From: Xanthostigma xanthostigma
Taxonomy: Eukaryota > Arthropoda > Insecta > Raphidioptera > Raphidiidae
Length of the DNA: 64,000 bases
Assembly: GCA_963575645.1 (NCBI GenBank)
Contig: OY754466.1
Span: 31,280,001-31,344,000, forward strand
Reading direction: 5' to 3'
A model generated the notes under the pieces. It saw only the letters and a list, made by a program, of their open reading frames with translations. It was not told the DNA's origin and made no database searches. This document shows, one piece after another, positions 61,447-64,000 of the stretch; positions within the stretch are counted from its first letter, which is position 1, and the number at the start of each line of letters is the position of its first letter. Both the position numbers and the translations under genes were made by a program.

Positions 61447-64000
61447 ATTATTTTAACGCATACAAGCAGTTTTTACATGCTTTACGACAATTAGGTGCAA
61501 ATGAGTCCTTAAAGGCAAAATTGTTTTATTTCACAAAGGTAAGTCTACTTTCATTATAACATTCAAGTTTGGATCATTCTTTCATAAGAAAATGCAAACT
61601 GCATATTAAGCATTATTTTAACGCATACAAGCAGTTTTTACATGCTTTATGACAATTAGGGGCAAATGGGTCCTTATAGGCAAAATTGCTTTATTTCATG
61701 AAGGTTAGTCTATTTACACTATAACATTCAGGTTTGGATTATTCTCTCATAAGAAAATGCAAACTGCATATTAACCATTATTTTAACGCAGAGAAGCAGT
61801 TTTTACATGCTTCACGACAATTGCGTGCAAATGAGTCCTTATAGGCAAAAATGCTTTATTTTACAAAGGTTAGTCTATTTACACTATAACATTCAGGTTT
61901 GGATTATTCTCTCATAAGAAAATGCAAACTGCATATTAACCATTATTTTAACGCAGACAAGCAGTTTTTACATGCTTTACGACAATTAGGTGCAAATGAG
62001 TCCTTATAGGCGAAATTGCTTTATTTCACAAAGGTAAGTTTACTTACACTATTACATTCAGGTTTGGATCATTTTCTCACAAGAAAATGCAAACTGCATA
62101 ATAACTATTATTTTAACGCATACAAGCAGTTTTTACATGCTTTATGACAATTAGGGGCAAATGGGTCCTTATAGGCAAAATTGCTTTATTTCATGAAGGT
62201 TAGTCTATTTTCACTATAACATTCAGGTTTGGATTGTTCTCTCATAAGAAAATGCAAACTGCATATTATCCATTATTTTAACGCATACAAGCAGTTTTTA
62301 CATGCTTTATGACAATTAGGGGATATTGAGTCCTTATAGGCAAAATTGCTTTATTTTACAAAGGTAAGTCTATTTTCACCATAACATTCAGGTTTTGATC
62401 ATTCTCTCATAAGAAAATGCAAACTGCATATTATACATTATTTTAACGCATACAAGCAGTTTTTCCATGCTTTATGACAATTAGGGGCAAACGAGTCCTT
62501 ATAGGCAAAATTGCTTAATTTCATGAAGGTAAGTCTATTTTCACTATTATAACATTCAGGTTTGGATCGTTCTCTCATAAGAAAATGCAAACTGCATATA
62601 AACCATTATTTTAACGCATACAAGCAGTTTTTACATGCTTTATGACAATTAGGGGCAAATGAGTCCTTATAGGCAAAATTGCTTTATTTCATAAAGATAA
62701 GTCTATTTAGACTATAACATTCAGGTTTGGATCATTCTCTCATAAGAAAATGCAAAATGCATATTAACCATTATTTTAACCCTGACAAGCAGTTTTTACA
62801 TGCTTTACGACAATTAGGTGCAAATGAGTCCTTAAAGGCAAAATTGTTTTATTTCACAAAGGTAAGTCTACTTTCACTATAACATTCAGGTTTGGATAAT
62901 TCTCTCATAAGAAAATGCAAACTGCATATTATACATTATTTTAACGCATACAAGCAGTTTTTACATGCTTTATGACAATTAGGGGCAAAAGAGTCCTTAT
63001 AGGCAAAATTGCTTTATTTCATGAATGTAAGTCTATTTACACTATAACAAACAGGTTTGGATCTTTCTCTCATAAGAAAATGCAAACTGCATATTAACCA
63101 TTTTTTTAACGCTGACAAGCAGTTTTTACACGCTTTATGACAATTAGAAGCAAATGAGTCTTTATAGGCAAAATTGCTTTATTTCATAAGGTAAGTCTAT
63201 TTACACTATAACATTCAGGTTTGGATCATTCTCTCATAAGAAAATGTAAACTGCATATTAACCATTATTTTAACGCAGACAAGCAGTTTTTACATGGTTT
63301 ACGACAATTAGGTGCAAATAAGTCCTTAAAGGCAAAATTGTTTTATTTCACAAAGGTAAGTCTACTTTCACTATAACATTCAGGTTTGGATCGTTCTCTC
63401 ATAAGAAAATGCAAACTGCATATTAACCATTATTTTAACGCATACAAGCAGTTTTTACATGCTTTATGACACATAAGGGCAAATGGGTCCTTATAGGCAA
63501 AATTGCTTTATTTCATGAAGGTTAGTCTATTTTCACTATAACATTCAGGTTTGGATCGTTCTTTCATAAGAAAATGCAAACTGCATATTATCCATTATTT
63601 TAACGCATACAAGCAGTTTTTATATGCTTTATGACAATTAGGGGATAATGAGTCCTTATAGGCAAAATTGCTTTATTTTACAAAGGTAAGTCTATTTTCA
63701 CTATAACATTCAGGTTTGGATCATTCTCTCATAAGAAAATGCAAACTGCATATTATACATTATTTTAACGCATACAAGCAGTTTTTACATGCTTTATGAC
63801 AATTAGGGGCAAATGAGTCCTTATAGGCAAAATTGCTTTATTTCATGAAGGTAAGTCTATTTTCACTATAACATTCAGGTTTGGATCGTTCTCTCATAAG
63901 AAAATGCAAACTGCATATTAACCATTATTTTAACGCATACAAGCAGTTTTTACATGCTTTATGACAATTAGGGGCAAATGAGTCCTTATAGGCAAAATTG

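Larger units (their letters stand above)
57300..63480 (+). repeat. Late superblock copy, collinear with domain 1
   Basis: Markers in order: CTAAAACATTC with GATCTGTC (about 57428), GAATATTGAC (57971), ATGCAATTTGCAT (58621), T8 unit (about 58970), GGTTTAGATCTTTATC (about 59425), CAGGGTTAATTTATTC (59751), CTATTACATTC (60729 and 62049), GATTGTTC (about 62233), CCATAAC (62380), AACAAACAGG (63047) and TTCATAAGGTAAG (about 63184). The part 58840-60450 is very close to 24460-26050 and 17980-19600. It shows private damage such as CTGAAAAGC (about 58984), CTTGAACATTTAGG (about 60069) and TTTATTACAATTAAG (about 60162). Confidence 0.78.
46596..64000 (+). repeat. Satellite array, forward domain 2
   Basis: Forward monomers continue without further interruption to the window end, which cuts a unit at GGCAAAATTG. 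The left 4 kb has little regular HOR order; 50.6-56.3 kb is a 6-mer/3-mer amplification zone; 57.3-63.5 kb repeats the superblock marker chain seen in domain 1. One unit has a 3-bp expansion (CACTATTATAAC near 62545), and two are shortened or altered at the unit boundary (CCATTATTCGCAGAC near 50565; CATTATATATTCGCAG near 60295). Confidence 0.96.

Noticed and set aside
1..64000. CRISPR array
   Set aside because: The repeats are contiguous 165-bp tandem units without unique spacers, and there are no cas genes.
1..64000. CENP-B box
   Set aside because: No TTCG....A..CGGG match is visible in any monomer type; CGGG appears only in the insertion arm (CACGGGTAT) without the rest of the motif.
1..64000. 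Genuine introns based on the AGGTAAGT sites
   Set aside because: A donor-like site occurs once per monomer, but no exons or coding sequence exist around them. They are reported only as a strand-asymmetry observation.
1..64000. Telomeric or subtelomeric repeats
   Set aside because: No runs of TTAGGG, TTAGG or TTTAGGG type motifs occur.

Overview
This window is eukaryotic satellite DNA. Apart from one ~350-bp insertion, all 64 kb is made of a ~165-bp AT-rich monomer repeated about 385 times (estimated from window length over unit length). I see no protein-coding gene, rRNA, tRNA or CRISPR array. Megabase-type tandem arrays with nested higher-order repeats (HORs), a nucleosome-sized unit, a poly(A)-tailed retroposon-like insertion and CpG-decay patterns all point to a eukaryotic nuclear chromosome, most likely centromeric or pericentromeric heterochromatin. 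I do not recognise the satellite family and cannot name the species.

Layout. (1) 1-36343: monomers read on the + strand. (2) 36344-45778: the same monomers on the - strand, a 9.4-kb inverted domain. (3) 45779-64000: + strand again, interrupted at 46245-46594 by the insertion, which has 75-bp perfect inverted repeats, a T-run on its left and a 15-16-bp target duplication. The right edge of the inverted domain is a near-perfect palindrome (147-bp arms, 15-nt spacer). The left edge is a less regular inverted junction with a 55-nt spacer.

Higher-order structure. Monomers differ at linked diagnostic positions, and these fall in recurring orders. I see a 17-monomer unit of ~2,809 bp (1-5235, and again in 24-30 kb), a 26-monomer tandem duplication of ~4,293 bp (10048-18633), 10-mer and 9-mer units (7.7-10.2 kb; 39.5-42.5 kb on the - strand), a 6-mer of 990 bp (51-56 kb) and a 2-mer (60.8-61.4 kb). 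Above these lies a larger pattern: the same chain of rare marker monomers appears in the same order about six times, each copy several kb long, so the array looks like repeated amplification of a multi-kb superblock. The inverted domain carries one such superblock in fully reversed order.

Possible function. The monomer is rich in short dyads (for example ATGCA-AAC-TGCAT) and is close to nucleosome length, features discussed for centromeres that lack a CENP-B box. It also carries an AGGTAAGT splice-donor-like site on one strand and AATAAA on the other, once per unit. Everything about function is inference. Block boundaries given as 'about' were read by eye and are good to roughly one monomer or better.
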